From assembly GCA_003162415.1 (NCBI GenBank), contig PMOL01000013.1:345320-409319 (forward strand): 64,000 nucleotides of DNA, read 5' to 3'. The DNA comes from Candidatus Dormiibacterota bacterium. GTDB lineage: Bacteria; Chloroflexota; Dormibacteria; Aeolococcales; Aeolococcaceae. The position numbers and the translations under genes were made by a program. The notes beneath the pieces are model-generated. The model ran no database searches. It had not been told where the DNA came from and saw only the letters and a program-made list of their open reading frames with translations. Below are positions 51,322-60,123 of this stretch, in pieces. Position 1 is the first letter of the stretch. Each line of letters starts with the position of its first letter.

Positions 51322-52836
51322 TTGCCTCTTGCCGACTTTTTCCATCGTGGTGCGCTGGCCGTCTCTCAGGTGCTAACCAACCTCGATGAGTCCGCCATTG
51401 AGGCTCGGCTCGATCAACGACGAATAGCGATCGCTTTCTCGCGGGAGACCGCCCAGTCGCCTGAAGGCAAGAAAGCGGTTGAGCTGTCCGTCAATCTGGC
51501 GGCACGCCTTTATCCGTCTATCAGCCTGCAACCCGGCCCCGGCGCCGGCGACCTCGCTGCGTCGCTTTCTGAACTCGCCAGAGCTATCAATCCCGTCTTG
51601 GATCTCGAACCCGCTAATGACAGCGCGATCGGCCTGTGTATCGGCCCAGGACGAGTCGTTGCCAAGTCGTCCATATTCGTGGGCTCTACGGCGTTGGAAG
51701 GCCTGATTTCAACCACCGAAGCCCTCCCCGTTGGCGTGAGTGACCTTGCATTTGGACCGGGGGCCGCCACCTGCGTTGGTCTCGCCAACCTGTTCCGCGT
51801 TATCTTCATGGATGACCCGGTGCTCGACTCCTCACTGCGGCTCAACGTACTACCCATCACGGACCAGCCACCAATCGATCTCAGCGCTTCGGACCTCGGT
51901 GAGGCTGCCCTCATCGGAGCCGGTGCGGTCGGCAATGCGGTCGCATGGTCGTTGGCCCGTTCAAATATTTCCGGCACACTCCATATCGTCGATCCCGAGG
52001 TGGTTGATCGAGGCAATCTCCAGCGTTACGTTCTCGCGGTTGGTGCGAACGTCGATACACCAAAGGTCGAACTGATCGAGCGAGAGCTACGAGGTTCCTC
52101 TATCGAAACCGTTTCGCATCCGTTGGCCTTCGAGACCTTCGCTGCGGAAGGCGCTGAATATCGATTCCCAAGCATCGTGGCTCTCGACTCAGCTCGCGAC
52201 CGGCGCCAAGTCCAAGCCGCGCTCCCCCCCTGGATCGCCAACGCCTGGACCCAGACCGGCGACCTCGGCGTCTCAACGCATGAGTTCGTCGGCCGTGGTG
52301 CTTGTTTGGCGTGTCTGTACTTACCCGCCGGTGCGGTTGCGAGTGAAGATCAGATCTACGCTGAAGCACTCGGCATTCCGGAACAGCTCCTGGAGGTCAG
52401 GCGCCTCCTCGTCGAAGGCGGTTCCGTCCCCCTACCGCTCCTGGAGTTGATCGCGACCCGTCTCGGAGCCGACCCTCCATCAATCGCGCATTTCGACGGC
52501 GTCGGCATCCGCGCACTGTACGTCGAGGGCCTCTGCGGCGGCGGCATGCTGCCGCTTGGCCGAACCGGGACCCCACGCCCAGACGTACATGTTCCTCTAG
52601 CCCATCAATCGGCACTCGCCGGCATCATGCTGGCTGCCCGAGCAATTGCCCGTGCGATCGCCGGCCGCAGAGATGGGACGCTAATCACGAGGATAAATCT
52701 CCTCCGCCCCGTGACTCCGGAATGGGCAACGCAACCCAGCCTGAAGGATCCGCGTCGCCTCTGCATCTGTCAAGACGCCGACTACCAAGCGGTATACCGC
52801 GGGAAGTACTCGTTGACAAACACAGGCTCAGGTTGA
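51322..52836 (+). CDS. bilD: E1-like adenylating enzyme (ThiF/HesA fold)
   Basis: In this 504-residue protein, residues 1-185 are an N-terminal domain of unknown type. The nucleotide-binding fold carries GAGAVG at 199-204, Asp 224 (HIVDPEVVDRGNLQRY) and Arg 235. Lys 248 (TPKVEL) and Asp 289 (ALDSARDRRQ) follow. A CxxC pair (CLACLYLP) and a later Cys (EGLCGGGMLPLG) may bind zinc or carry the Ubl thioester. E1 enzymes adenylate the C-terminal Gly of the Ubl. The TTG start at 51322 lies 3 bases after the JAMM stop. Confidence 0.87.
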   Translation: MPLADFFHRGALAVSQVLTNLDESAIEARLDQRRIAIAFSRETAQSPEGKKAVELSVNLAARLYPSISLQPGPGAGDLAASLSELARAINPVLDLEPANDSAIGLCIGPGRVVAKSSIFVGSTALEGLISTTEALPVGVSDLAFGPGAATCVGLANLFRVIFMDDPVLDSSLRLNVLPITDQPPIDLSASDLGEAALIGAGAVGNAVAWSLARSNISGTLHIVDPEVVDRGNLQRYVLAVGANVDTPKVELIERELRGSSIETVSHPLAFETFAAEGAEYRFPSIVALDSARDRRQVQAALPPWIANAWTQTGDLGVSTHEFVGRGACLACLYLPAGAVASEDQIYAEALGIPEQLLEVRRLLVEGGSVPLPLLELIATRLGADPPSIAHFDGVGIRALYVEGLCGGGMLPLGRTGTPRPDVHVPLAHQSALAGIMLAARAIARAIAGRRDGTLITRINLLRPVTPEWATQPSLKDPRRLCICQDADYQAVYRGKYSLTNTGSG

Positions 52837-52837
52837 G

Positions 52838-52853
52838 CGCCGGGAACCCGGCG
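52838..52853 (+). terminator. Hairpin directly after the E1 stop
   Basis: CGCCGG-GAAC-CCGGCG forms a 6-bp GC stem with a tetraloop two bases after the stop. No T-tract follows, so it may attenuate rather than fully terminate transcription into the small coupled genes. Confidence 0.4.
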
Positions 52854-52887
52854 TCGTGGACGGCCGACTTGCATCTTCACGGCAACG

Positions 52888-53055
52888 ATGCACACTTTGC
52901 CGATCGAGACCGTCTTCACCATAGCTTCAGGGCTGTCCGATGAGCCCGCGGTCAGCGCACCGACGGTTTCGGCCGCACCCGCTGCATTCCATGAGGTCGA
53001 ACCGGTTAAGCTCGCGCCAGACTATCAAGCCCGCCTAACAGTTCCATCGGCATGA
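52888..53055 (+). CDS. 55-residue small protein coupled in the Ubl operon
   Basis: The frame starts MHTLPIETVFTIASG and has coding-like third positions (mostly G/C) and an Ala/Val/Pro-rich middle. Its TGA overlaps the next ATG in an ATGA. The ribosome site is weak. The gene lies 51 bases after the E1 stop. No domain can be recognised in so short a protein. It could be a modified target, an inhibitor or a regulatory peptide. Confidence 0.5.
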   Translation: MHTLPIETVFTIASGLSDEPAVSAPTVSAAPAAFHEVEPVKLAPDYQARLTVPSA

Positions 53056-53132
53056 GTCCCCTTGTGGATCGTGACCCAGTCTCGCGTCGAGGCCATGGAC
53101 ACGTTGCAAACGCAGACTGGCGCATGGCATGA
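53052..53132 (+). CDS. 26-codon linker ORF between coupled genes
   Basis: MSPLVDRDPVSRRGHGHVAN opens this 26-residue frame. Both its start and its stop sit in ATGA overlaps (with the 55-aa gene and with the 234-aa gene), so a ribosome could pass through all three by reinitiation. It may serve only as a coupling ORF. Its reality as a protein is uncertain. Confidence 0.35.
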   Translation: MSPLVDRDPVSRRGHGHVANADWRMA

Positions 53133-53833
53133 GACTGACAGTGACCCACGCATTGAGCGCTCGGTTCGTAGAGATCGCTGAACCATCGCTCGAGGAGTTT
53201 CGAGATGGTGGAGTCCTGGTTCGGATCGAAGCAAGAGTCCCCGACGGAGGCAGCTTTGCCACAGTGGTGTGCAGCGGCGCAGTTGACGATCCGGCTCCGT
53301 CAGCCGAAGTGGAGACCTGGATGGCTTACCAGCTCCTTGTCGCAACAGCTGGACTACCGATAGCACAACAGAGACAGATTCACGAAGGCTGGCTCATCGT
53401 TGAGACGGTTTTACAGCGTGTCGGGAAGGCCTTGAGGTGGCGTTTCAGTCTAGTTGGCGACGACACCGTATTTTCGTCAACCCAACTCGACGTTGACTTG
53501 CACGATGGCGCAGCGCTCACATTGACACCCCTCTTGCGGTCTGCCGTCGCGGGAGATGACATGGCGCGGATTGGGGCCGACGGCCTTCGCGCTGCGGCGG
53601 AGCTCATAAGCTCAGCGGTTGAACAACCTCTTGCTCACGAGTTGTGGCGAGAGTCGTGGAACCTCCGGCACGCCAGTCCGCGCAGCAGTCTCGTCGTGGG
53701 AGTAGCTGCAGCCGAGGTTGGCATCAAGCAGCTCATTGCACTGCTTGTCCCCGGTGCCGAGTCGCTGGTTGAGCATCTTCCATCGCCATCAGTGACGACG
53801 CTGATTCGCCGGGTTCTACCAACTACGTCGTGA
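53129..53833 (+). CDS. 234-aa protein, possible HEPN-like helical C-terminus
   Basis: The N-terminal 130 residues are beta-rich (VTHALSARFVEIAEPS, VLVRIEARVPDGG). The C-terminal part (ALRAAAELISSAVEQ-like, LAHELWRESWNLRHASPRSSLVVGVAAAEVGIKQLI) matches the general pattern of Apea/HEPN-type helical domains, where a charged loop precedes SPxxxxxxAxxAAExxxK. The R-x4-6-H RNase motif is not clear, so nuclease activity is uncertain. The ATG overlaps the 26-codon ORF. In this context it would be an effector or sensor of the Ubl system. Confidence 0.6.
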   Translation: MRLTVTHALSARFVEIAEPSLEEFRDGGVLVRIEARVPDGGSFATVVCSGAVDDPAPSAEVETWMAYQLLVATAGLPIAQQRQIHEGWLIVETVLQRVGKALRWRFSLVGDDTVFSSTQLDVDLHDGAALTLTPLLRSAVAGDDMARIGADGLRAAAELISSAVEQPLAHELWRESWNLRHASPRSSLVVGVAAAEVGIKQLIALLVPGAESLVEHLPSPSVTTLIRRVLPTTS

Positions 53834-54146
53834 GTTCATCGAAGGCTTGGGGATCTGCTGCCATGAGTCGTTGAGCGCGCAATCGCTCACGCCGAGAAGA
53901 CTGATTCATCGTCGTCTGCGGGCTGGATTCCAGCGACGAGCGTCGCCGCTCACTGCTGCCCGGCCCATTCGGTACATCACGTGGGCCGTTGCGGATCTCA
54001 CGACCTAATGTGCGTGAATGGGGGATAGAGCGCACGCAAGGAGCGAGGCATAGGAGGATTTGCAGGCACAACTCAGACCGTAGAAAGAGCGCCAATAGGG
54101 CGTCACACCGCCTTCGCCAATTCAATATCTCCATCCGAGGCGACGT
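53834..54146. other. Intergenic region before the tRNA fragment
   Basis: This is about 310 bases with no supported gene. A minus-strand frame (53823-54134) with a charged C-terminus (RRERLRAQRLMAADPQAF) has no ribosome site; it might be a relic but is not called. Confidence 0.4.
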
Positions 54147-54196
54147 CTAGCCTTCCAAGCTGGATGTCGCGAGTTCGAGTCTCGTCTCTCGCTCCA
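54147..54196 (+). tRNA. Partial tRNA-Gly(TCC), 3' half only
   Basis: From the anticodon stem onward the tRNA is perfect: CTAGC-CTTCCAA-GCTGG (anticodon TCC), T-arm GCGAG-TTCGAGT-CTCGT, acceptor 3' strand CTCTCGC and TCCA. The D-arm and 5' acceptor strand (expected GCGAGAG) are absent upstream, so the gene is not functional. It is an att-type duplicate or attP core of an element that integrates at tRNA-Gly. Confidence 0.8.
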
Positions 54197-54578
54197 TACC
54201 TCCGTATTCGAACTTCTTAGGCTCTACAAAGATCCGTCCGAACAGGTCTTGATACTCGACTTCCTCGAGCTTCCCGTTTCGTACGCGCAGCTCTTCGAAC
54301 ACGGCTGTGTTGAATAGCTTTCATGTCGCCGGCTTCGCCACTCGGTAGGTGGCTACGCTGCTGTCCGCCAGCCGAATTGCCATCTCCAAGATCTCCTGGC
54401 CCTCCTTGAGCGTCGCCGTGCCCCTGGAGAGACGCTGGTTCACTTCCTGCGTTTCCCTGGTCAGCCGGTCTTGCTCTTCCCGATGGATCTCAACGTCGAT
54501 GGCGTTGCGGTAGTAGGCGTCAGTGCCCATCTGGGTTTCAGCTGAAGGCGCTCGTAGAGGTGATGTGTAAAAATGCAC
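54147..54578 (-). pseudogene. Serine recombinase C-terminal remnant with in-frame stop
   Basis: The minus strand reads AYYRNAIDVEIHREEQDRLT, a helical stretch, SSVATYRVAKPAT, a TGA (54323-54321), then in the same frame KLFNTAVFEELRVRNGKLEE and EPKKFEYGG, ending in SSLEG and TAG at 54147. This is the C-terminal coiled-coil and tail of large serine recombinases. The TGA probably derives from CGA (Arg). The catalytic and DNA-binding parts are missing upstream. The last 16 codons are the complement of the tRNA-Gly fragment, so the coding end overlaps the att core. Confidence 0.7.
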
Positions 54579-54611
54579 AGCGCCACTAACTCGGGAGCAA
54601 GGAGGACGGCT

Positions 54612-56780
54612 TTGAATCGACGCATCGGCAAACGGTTACTCAACCTTTCGGCAGGCGTCATGTTGGTGGCGTTACTCACGGTGGGGCCGAACACCCCGCT
54701 CGCGCCGAGGGCGGTATATGCCTCGGCGGGAATCATTAAGGTCGGTTCGACGGTACCGACCGTAGCTTCGGGCAACCCGTCTGTCACACCCGCGTGGGCG
54801 TCGGACATGCCTCGCACCGCGGGCGACTTGCTGATCGCGTATGTCTCGTCAGACGGAAACGCTGGAACGATCGCTCAGCCAACCGGCTGGTTGCGCGCCT
54901 CGGATGAGGGCGATCAGGCGGAGATCCTCTACAGGGTCGCAACAGGTAGCGATGCCGCGCCGACCTTCACTGTGGGCGGGACGGGTAGCAAGGATATTGC
55001 GGCAAGCCTCGAAGAGTTCACCGGGAACGCGGCGTCACCCCTTGTCACTGCGGCCAAGGTCAATGGACACAGCGCGTCTTCAACGACCTTGACGTTGACC
55101 GAGGCTTCAAATGTCAAGCTCGCTGGCAGTCTTTCGGTGTTTGCGTACACTAACGACACAACTTCAGCGACGGATTCGAGAACCGATTCGTCAGGGTGGA
55201 CACACTCGGGGTTTGGTAGAGCCTCTACCGTCTTTTTTGGCGGCGGCTCATATCACGTCAATCCTCCGACCGGAAGTGCCGACTCGGACACAGCGACTTT
55301 CGCCGATTCGGGAAGCAACAACTACGGCACGATGGATCTGTTCGTACCCGCCACCCCGGGTGGGTCGTCTTATGTGATCGCCCACCGTGGTAGCGCACCG
55401 CTCACCGAATCTTGTAGCAACTGCACCTCGATACAGACCCAATATGCGACTGGCATGGAAAAGCCCGGTGACATCGAGATTGTCCGCGTTGGCGCGTACA
55501 GCAGCGTTAGTACCGCGACCGTGACGATCAACACTCCAAGTAGTGGACGTGGAGGATGGACACTTATCAGTAGTCAGTCAGGGACTCCTGCATTCAAACT
55601 TGCGCTCTTCTACAGAATCGATCCCAACACGCAGTATTCGGGAGACGCTGCTCCGACAGTCAGCATTAGTGTCTCGTCAGGCACTCCGAGCATGGATGCC
55701 ACTGTCGACGAATTCACGCCGGGGATTCTTCAGACGAGTTCTGAGGGTTCAGGATCGACTACTGGCACTTCGTTGACAATCACCGCTGGAGCAGATCCCT
55801 CTTCAACGGGCGGGGTGACCGTTAGTGCTCTGGAGTACTACCAGAACTCAAATACGATCACTGCCACGGAGACTCCCGGCACCGGGTTCACTCAGAGCTA
55901 TTTCGCACCGACACCAGCGAACTACACGGGTGGCGAGGACTATCACTTGAACCCTTCGACTTCCTCGCTGGATTCTGAGGCGTTGTCATTCAGCACTACC
56001 GCCACTACAAAGGCGGCTGAGGGGGTCTCAGCATTCTTTGCACCCAAAGTCATTTCGGTCGATGGCACTTCGACAGGCTCAACCGGTAGTTCCACTGCTG
56101 AAACATTGAATGTTCCGATCAGCGGTGGGTCAGTAGGAGATGCCATCGTGGGCTATGTCGTTATCCGCGATTCGGGAGCGGGTACCAGCGACAACATCTC
56201 TGTGACCGGAGCCGAGATGTATGACAGCGGCAACAACGATCTTGGCTCTATGGAATCGTCTACTCGCGTCATCGTGGGGTTCACTGAACTAGACACGATC
56301 TATACGAATTCAGCACTTACGACAGCGGTAGATCACATCGTGATCAGCACTTCATGCATTGGTGCAAATTGTGGTTCTAACGGGAATACCTGCGGTGCCA
56401 ACCCTGCCGCTCCGACTAACTGTGCAGTCATCGTCGCCGAGATCGTTTCGGTTACTGGTTTGCTCCCCCATGACGACGAATGTGGGAACGCGCATGGTTC
56501 CAATAGCACGGCGCCCGACACTGGACTAGGTGCCGGTGGTGTGACTGACGAATTCGCACCGGCTGCAATTGGCTGGAATGGTACCCAGACCATCTCGGGC
56601 ATAACCTCCAGCTACGAAACCATTGGAACTACTACCGGGACTGGAACAATCGGCGGGGCAAGCAACCGGGTCAACATTGACATGGGTTATGAAGTCCTTA
56701 CGTCAGATGGGTTCCCAGAGTATTCCGGCACATTGTCTGGTGCGAGCAGCTGGGACGCCATTTACTATACGTTCACTTAA
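54612..56780 (+). CDS. Secreted protein of repeated beta-sandwich-like modules
   Basis: The 722-residue protein starts at TTG with AAGGAGG 6 bases upstream; an upstream ATG at 54573 has no such site. After a signal peptide (LLNLSAGVMLVALLTVG...VYASAG) come about three modules of roughly 200 residues rich in Gly/Ser/Thr. They share motifs such as TAGDLLIAYVS, NGHSASSTTLTL, SYHVNPPTGSADSD and LNPSTSSLDSEALSF. The modules resemble the N-terminal domain of the secreted protein at 8260. No catalytic motif or anchor is evident, so it is probably an extracellular or surface protein. Both genes use TTG starts with strong ribosome sites. Confidence 0.78.
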   Translation: MNRRIGKRLLNLSAGVMLVALLTVGPNTPLAPRAVYASAGIIKVGSTVPTVASGNPSVTPAWASDMPRTAGDLLIAYVSSDGNAGTIAQPTGWLRASDEGDQAEILYRVATGSDAAPTFTVGGTGSKDIAASLEEFTGNAASPLVTAAKVNGHSASSTTLTLTEASNVKLAGSLSVFAYTNDTTSATDSRTDSSGWTHSGFGRASTVFFGGGSYHVNPPTGSADSDTATFADSGSNNYGTMDLFVPATPGGSSYVIAHRGSAPLTESCSNCTSIQTQYATGMEKPGDIEIVRVGAYSSVSTATVTINTPSSGRGGWTLISSQSGTPAFKLALFYRIDPNTQYSGDAAPTVSISVSSGTPSMDATVDEFTPGILQTSSEGSGSTTGTSLTITAGADPSSTGGVTVSALEYYQNSNTITATETPGTGFTQSYFAPTPANYTGGEDYHLNPSTSSLDSEALSFSTTATTKAAEGVSAFFAPKVISVDGTSTGSTGSSTAETLNVPISGGSVGDAIVGYVVIRDSGAGTSDNISVTGAEMYDSGNNDLGSMESSTRVIVGFTELDTIYTNSALTTAVDHIVISTSCIGANCGSNGNTCGANPAAPTNCAVIVAEIVSVTGLLPHDDECGNAHGSNSTAPDTGLGAGGVTDEFAPAAIGWNGTQTISGITSSYETIGTTTGTGTIGGASNRVNIDMGYEVLTSDGFPEYSGTLSGASSWDAIYYTFT

Positions 56781-57375
56781 TCCACCTTCGGACAGGCAGA
56801 GCACACGACAGTCACCCGCAACTATTGGGCGCGGACGTTGGCCTCATGGGAGGGGCGCAGCGTCCGCGTCCGTTTTGTACGCGACGGCGCCCGGCAGAGC
56901 TTAAGGGAACCCTGCAGGCGCTGGGACAGAACCAACGGAAAGACCCAGCGGGTAGTGGCCGCCAGATGGTTACCCGGGTCGTACTGAGCCAGGACGTCGC
57001 CCGAGAGATGAAGATTCGTGGGATCAATACGACCGACCTGTGAACGTATCTTCGGCCATGAGGTTGTGCCAGGCATTGGCGAAGACCCCGGTGGTGGAGG
57101 AGATGGACCGCTGGTTTGAAGACGCCCGGAATCGGCCAGCCGCTTAAGCAACCCTGCCCGGGTCGAAGCGAGTCGGCACCGGTCGTTTGGAAGTGCTACT
57201 TTTTGCCTCGACCATTGGGTCGTGACCGCCAAAAAAGAGTCGTTCTAGCTTAATCGCCGACCTCAAATTAAGGCCCAAAAGATCAAGGTAAGCGAACCCC
57301 AGGCTGTTTGGGCCAGTGTTGAGTACGAATTTGTTCGCATAACTTCCAAGCTGGGTATCAGCGACCCTAGCTCGG
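56781..57375. other. 600-base intergenic region, nothing recognised
   Basis: Convergent genes end on both sides. Several short frames exist, but none has a ribosome site and a coding-like composition together. No RNA gene is recognised. Confidence 0.45.
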
Positions 57376-58605
57376 CTAGCCAATATCTGGGATGCCCTCG
57401 ACCTGATACACGCGCACCCACTCCGGAGTCGCAGCGAGCCAGAAGTCGTCGGCACCGTTGTTGACTGGGAGCGGGACCGCGAACTGAGTGCCGTCCGGCT
57501 CTTGGTAGTAGGCGATCACGCTGAAGTGGAGGTGCTCCCACGCCTCGACCGCCTCCATATCCGGTACGGGCTCAGCGTTTCCGAACGTCCACGCGATGCC
57601 AGGCGGTGGGTGATGGATGTCGTCACTGCCATATGCGTCGGCGCTGACGTGCGCATAGGTGTGCTGCACTGAGCACGGCGCCGCCGGGTTCACTCCATGT
57701 TGATCGGTCACCGGATTCTCGGGCTCCCCGAAGTCCCACCAGGTCTCATCGACCGCAGCCTGGACGACGTAGTTCACGACGAGCACCCGCCCGGTTCCCC
57801 GCTGCGGGTCGCGAATGCTGAAGCCGACCGTGGGCGGCACGTTAGCCCCGACCTCGCTGAAGCACGACGTGTAGTGAGCGATCTGGCTGCCGGCGGGCGG
57901 TGAGGACGTCACGTGGCCGGCGGTGTAGACCTGTCGAAAGGTCGCCGTTGCAGTAGCCACGAGCTGCTCGACGTTGATCGACGGCGGGGTCTGATAGGTC
58001 AGGGGTGCTAGGCGCGTCACCGACGCGATCGGATAGAAATAGTCCTTGCCTCCGTCCGCAGGAATGAACCAGATGCCGTCGCAGCTCTTTGTTGCCGTCG
58101 ACCACGTCCCGTCCAATTCGAAGTGGAGCGTCATGTCGGCGCTGCCCATGATCAACGAGGCATAAAGGACGCTCGCGTCCGACGGAATGAATCCGGGGAT
58201 GCCACTCGATGGCTTGTCCGGGGTCTCCTGCGTCCAGACAGACCCTCGACCCGGGTCGTACCACGAGATCGGTCGCTGTCCGCCCGAGACGGGGCCTATT
58301 GCGACCTTGGAGTCCTCGTACTCGTAGCAGGGTTGACCGTTCTGCGGCTGCGTCGTCGACGTCTGCCGATGACGTGTCGATCCTGCAGTGATGGTCACCT
58401 GAGGCGTTGGGCAGGTGATCTGCGCATCACCGGTGACGACGATGGGCGCACTTGGTCCCTGCTGCGTACCACCCCATGCTGCGGTGCCGCCGGGACATGC
58501 CGGAGCGGTTCCCCAGGCCTTAGCAACTGTGGGTGCAGACACGGTGCTTGTGATGATCACCGTGAAAATCATCAGCGTCGCGACGCGCAATCTCTTACGC
58601 GACAT
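57376..58605 (-). CDS. Secreted protein of the T4SS cluster, 409 aa
   Basis: The ATG at 58605 has GGGGAG 6 bases upstream. A signal peptide (VATLMIFTVIITSTVSAPTVAKA) precedes a beta-rich exported region with several cysteines (APACPGG, ITCPTPQV, QPCYEYED). The middle part reads PPTVGFSIRDPQRGTGRVLVVNYVVQAAVDETWWDFG, like a PKD-type or similar beta-sandwich domain. It follows the lipoprotein gene by three bases, so the two are one unit. Its location suggests an outer component or substrate of the secretion system. No named family is recognised. Confidence 0.75.
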   Translation of the reverse strand: MSRKRLRVATLMIFTVIITSTVSAPTVAKAWGTAPACPGGTAAWGGTQQGPSAPIVVTGDAQITCPTPQVTITAGSTRHRQTSTTQPQNGQPCYEYEDSKVAIGPVSGGQRPISWYDPGRGSVWTQETPDKPSSGIPGFIPSDASVLYASLIMGSADMTLHFELDGTWSTATKSCDGIWFIPADGGKDYFYPIASVTRLAPLTYQTPPSINVEQLVATATATFRQVYTAGHVTSSPPAGSQIAHYTSCFSEVGANVPPTVGFSIRDPQRGTGRVLVVNYVVQAAVDETWWDFGEPENPVTDQHGVNPAAPCSVQHTYAHVSADAYGSDDIHHPPPGIAWTFGNAEPVPDMEAVEAWEHLHFSVIAYYQEPDGTQFAVPLPVNNGADDFWLAATPEWVRVYQVEGIPDIG

Positions 58606-58608
58606 CGG

Positions 58609-59436
58609 TCACTCCCCGCAGATCGTGAGAACGGCCGCCGGCTCGCTGGCGTTGCACACGAACGACGCGCTCCCATACCACAGTTGCCCAAAGTCGGCGA
58701 CCGTGGTCAATTTGCCAGCAACGAACACGCTGGTGCCAGCTGTCGCACTCTGATCTGCGATCGCCTGTGTTGTTCCATTGGGGAACACCGCTTGGACTGA
58801 CCACCCTTGGGTGAAGGTGAAGACGAACGCGTACCCATCGGTGGTGCCGAGAAAGGTCTGCGACGCCGACGACAGTGGGATCAAGCGCAGGGACGACGGC
58901 CACCGAGGACCAACTATCCGGAAGGTGGTTGCACCCTGCGGGAGCACCAACCCCGGCTCCGCTTGAGAGGCGCTCACGATTCCGTTGTCGAAGAGGCCCA
59001 CCTGGCTCGCCGTAATTGCCCAGTTCTCCCAAGCCGTTTCGCGCATGAGCGCGTCACCCCACAGCTGCGCCGTCGTGCTGCTCACCGCACCGTTGGTCGC
59101 GTCAACGACTGGCGGCGTTGCCGGATGCGTGAAGGGCACCGTGCTGTTGGGCACCACCGTGATCGCACCGGTCGCGTAGTATGTGCGCCATTCCTTCTGG
59201 ATGGCGATGGGCGCCTGGAGGAACGCCACGTCGGCCGGCACCGGGAGCAGCGTCGGGCCGCCGGGATCCGCGGTCACGATCGGCGTTGCGGACGTCTCTG
59301 CAGTCGGCGTCTCCAAGTGGGCGCGCGCGGACGAACCAGACGGGGACGAGCCGCACGCCGTCATGAGGGCGACCAGGAGCAGCCGCGTCACTGGCGCGAC
59401 GGCCAAGCGCGGGAGATCGCCGTTATCTGCGCGCAC
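58609..59436 (-). CDS. Lipoprotein of the T4SS cluster
   Basis: The GTG at 59436 has GAGGAGG 5 bases upstream. The 275-residue protein has a lipobox (LLLVALMTACGSS) near residue 30, a Ser/Thr/Pro linker, and a mature domain with a helix (FLQAPIAIQKEWRTYYATG) and beta strands. It reads VVDATNGAVSSTTAQLWGDALM and SVQAVFPNGTTQAIADQ, and has an N-terminally conserved W-rich part (ETAWENWAITASQVG). It may be a VirB7- or VirB8-like envelope component by position, but the family is not recognised. Confidence 0.75.
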   Translation of the reverse strand: MRADNGDLPRLAVAPVTRLLLVALMTACGSSPSGSSARAHLETPTAETSATPIVTADPGGPTLLPVPADVAFLQAPIAIQKEWRTYYATGAITVVPNSTVPFTHPATPPVVDATNGAVSSTTAQLWGDALMRETAWENWAITASQVGLFDNGIVSASQAEPGLVLPQGATTFRIVGPRWPSSLRLIPLSSASQTFLGTTDGYAFVFTFTQGWSVQAVFPNGTTQAIADQSATAGTSVFVAGKLTTVADFGQLWYGSASFVCNASEPAAVLTICGE

Positions 59437-59529
59437 TCCCGCCTCCTCTCGGCGCGATGGGTCGCGCCTGTTCGTCTGCAATCGTATCAATCCAACCAGA
59501 CCCTCCTCGCGGATGGGCTCGCCGCCGGA

Positions 59530-60123
59530 TCAGCTGTGACATGGGCAGTGGACGATCATCGGGTCCAGGTACCGGACCGGGTTGATGCAGTTCGCCGTCG
59601 AGGCTGCTCCCAGGTCGATCTCGAAGTGGACGTGGCGGCCGGTGGCGTATCCGCTCTCGCCCTCGGTGCCCAGGGCGTCTCCGGCCCTCACACGCTCCCC
59701 CACCAGCACGTCGAGCGACCCCGGAGCCATGTGTCCGTAGCGGGCGAAGAGATCGCGACCATCCAGCTCCGTCTCGATGTCGACGGTGCACCCGAAGGTC
59801 CGCGATCCCGATGTGTAGTAGGTGTTCGGGCAGGGTCCGTCATCGGCGATCACCACCGTTCCGGCGAGAACGGCGGTAAGGGTGAGGTTGCCCTCGCAGG
59901 CAAAGTCGATCCCGGTGTGGTGGGGCTCGAAGGCGCCCGGTCCCGGCATGTACCCCTGGGTCTCGATGGGATCGGCACACGGACGGCCGGCGGCCACCTG
60001 GGTCGCGGTCGGCTGGTTCGGCAGCGATGGCAGCAGCGCTCCCAGTGCCCCCACGATCCCGATCAGGAGCATGGCAAGCGCGAGCGCGGCGATCAGACAG
60101 CCGCAGGTCAGTGTGCGGATCAC
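59530..60123 (-). CDS. M23-family peptidoglycan peptidase
   Basis: The 197-residue protein has an N-terminal TM anchor (LIAALALAMLLIGIVGALGALL) and an M23 domain with HHTGIDFACEGN (zinc His and Asp) and GRHVHFEIDLG (HxH). M23 enzymes cut peptide cross-links of peptidoglycan; within T4SS loci they open the wall for the channel. The GTG start overlaps the VirB4 stop (GTGA). Two cysteines (PCADPIE, PNTYYTSGSRTFGCTVDIE) may form a disulphide. Confidence 0.87.
   Translation of the reverse strand: MIRTLTCGCLIAALALAMLLIGIVGALGALLPSLPNQPTATQVAAGRPCADPIETQGYMPGPGAFEPHHTGIDFACEGNLTLTAVLAGTVVIADDGPCPNTYYTSGSRTFGCTVDIETELDGRDLFARYGHMAPGSLDVLVGERVRAGDALGTEGESGYATGRHVHFEIDLGAASTANCINPVRYLDPMIVHCPCHS

Noticed and set aside
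53823..54134. 103-codon minus-strand frame
   Set aside because: No ribosome site; overlaps the 234-aa gene; only its last 25 residues look protein-like.
56825..57043. 72-codon plus-strand frame in the gap after the secreted protein
   Set aside because: No recognisable domain or ribosome site; opposite-strand frame equally open.
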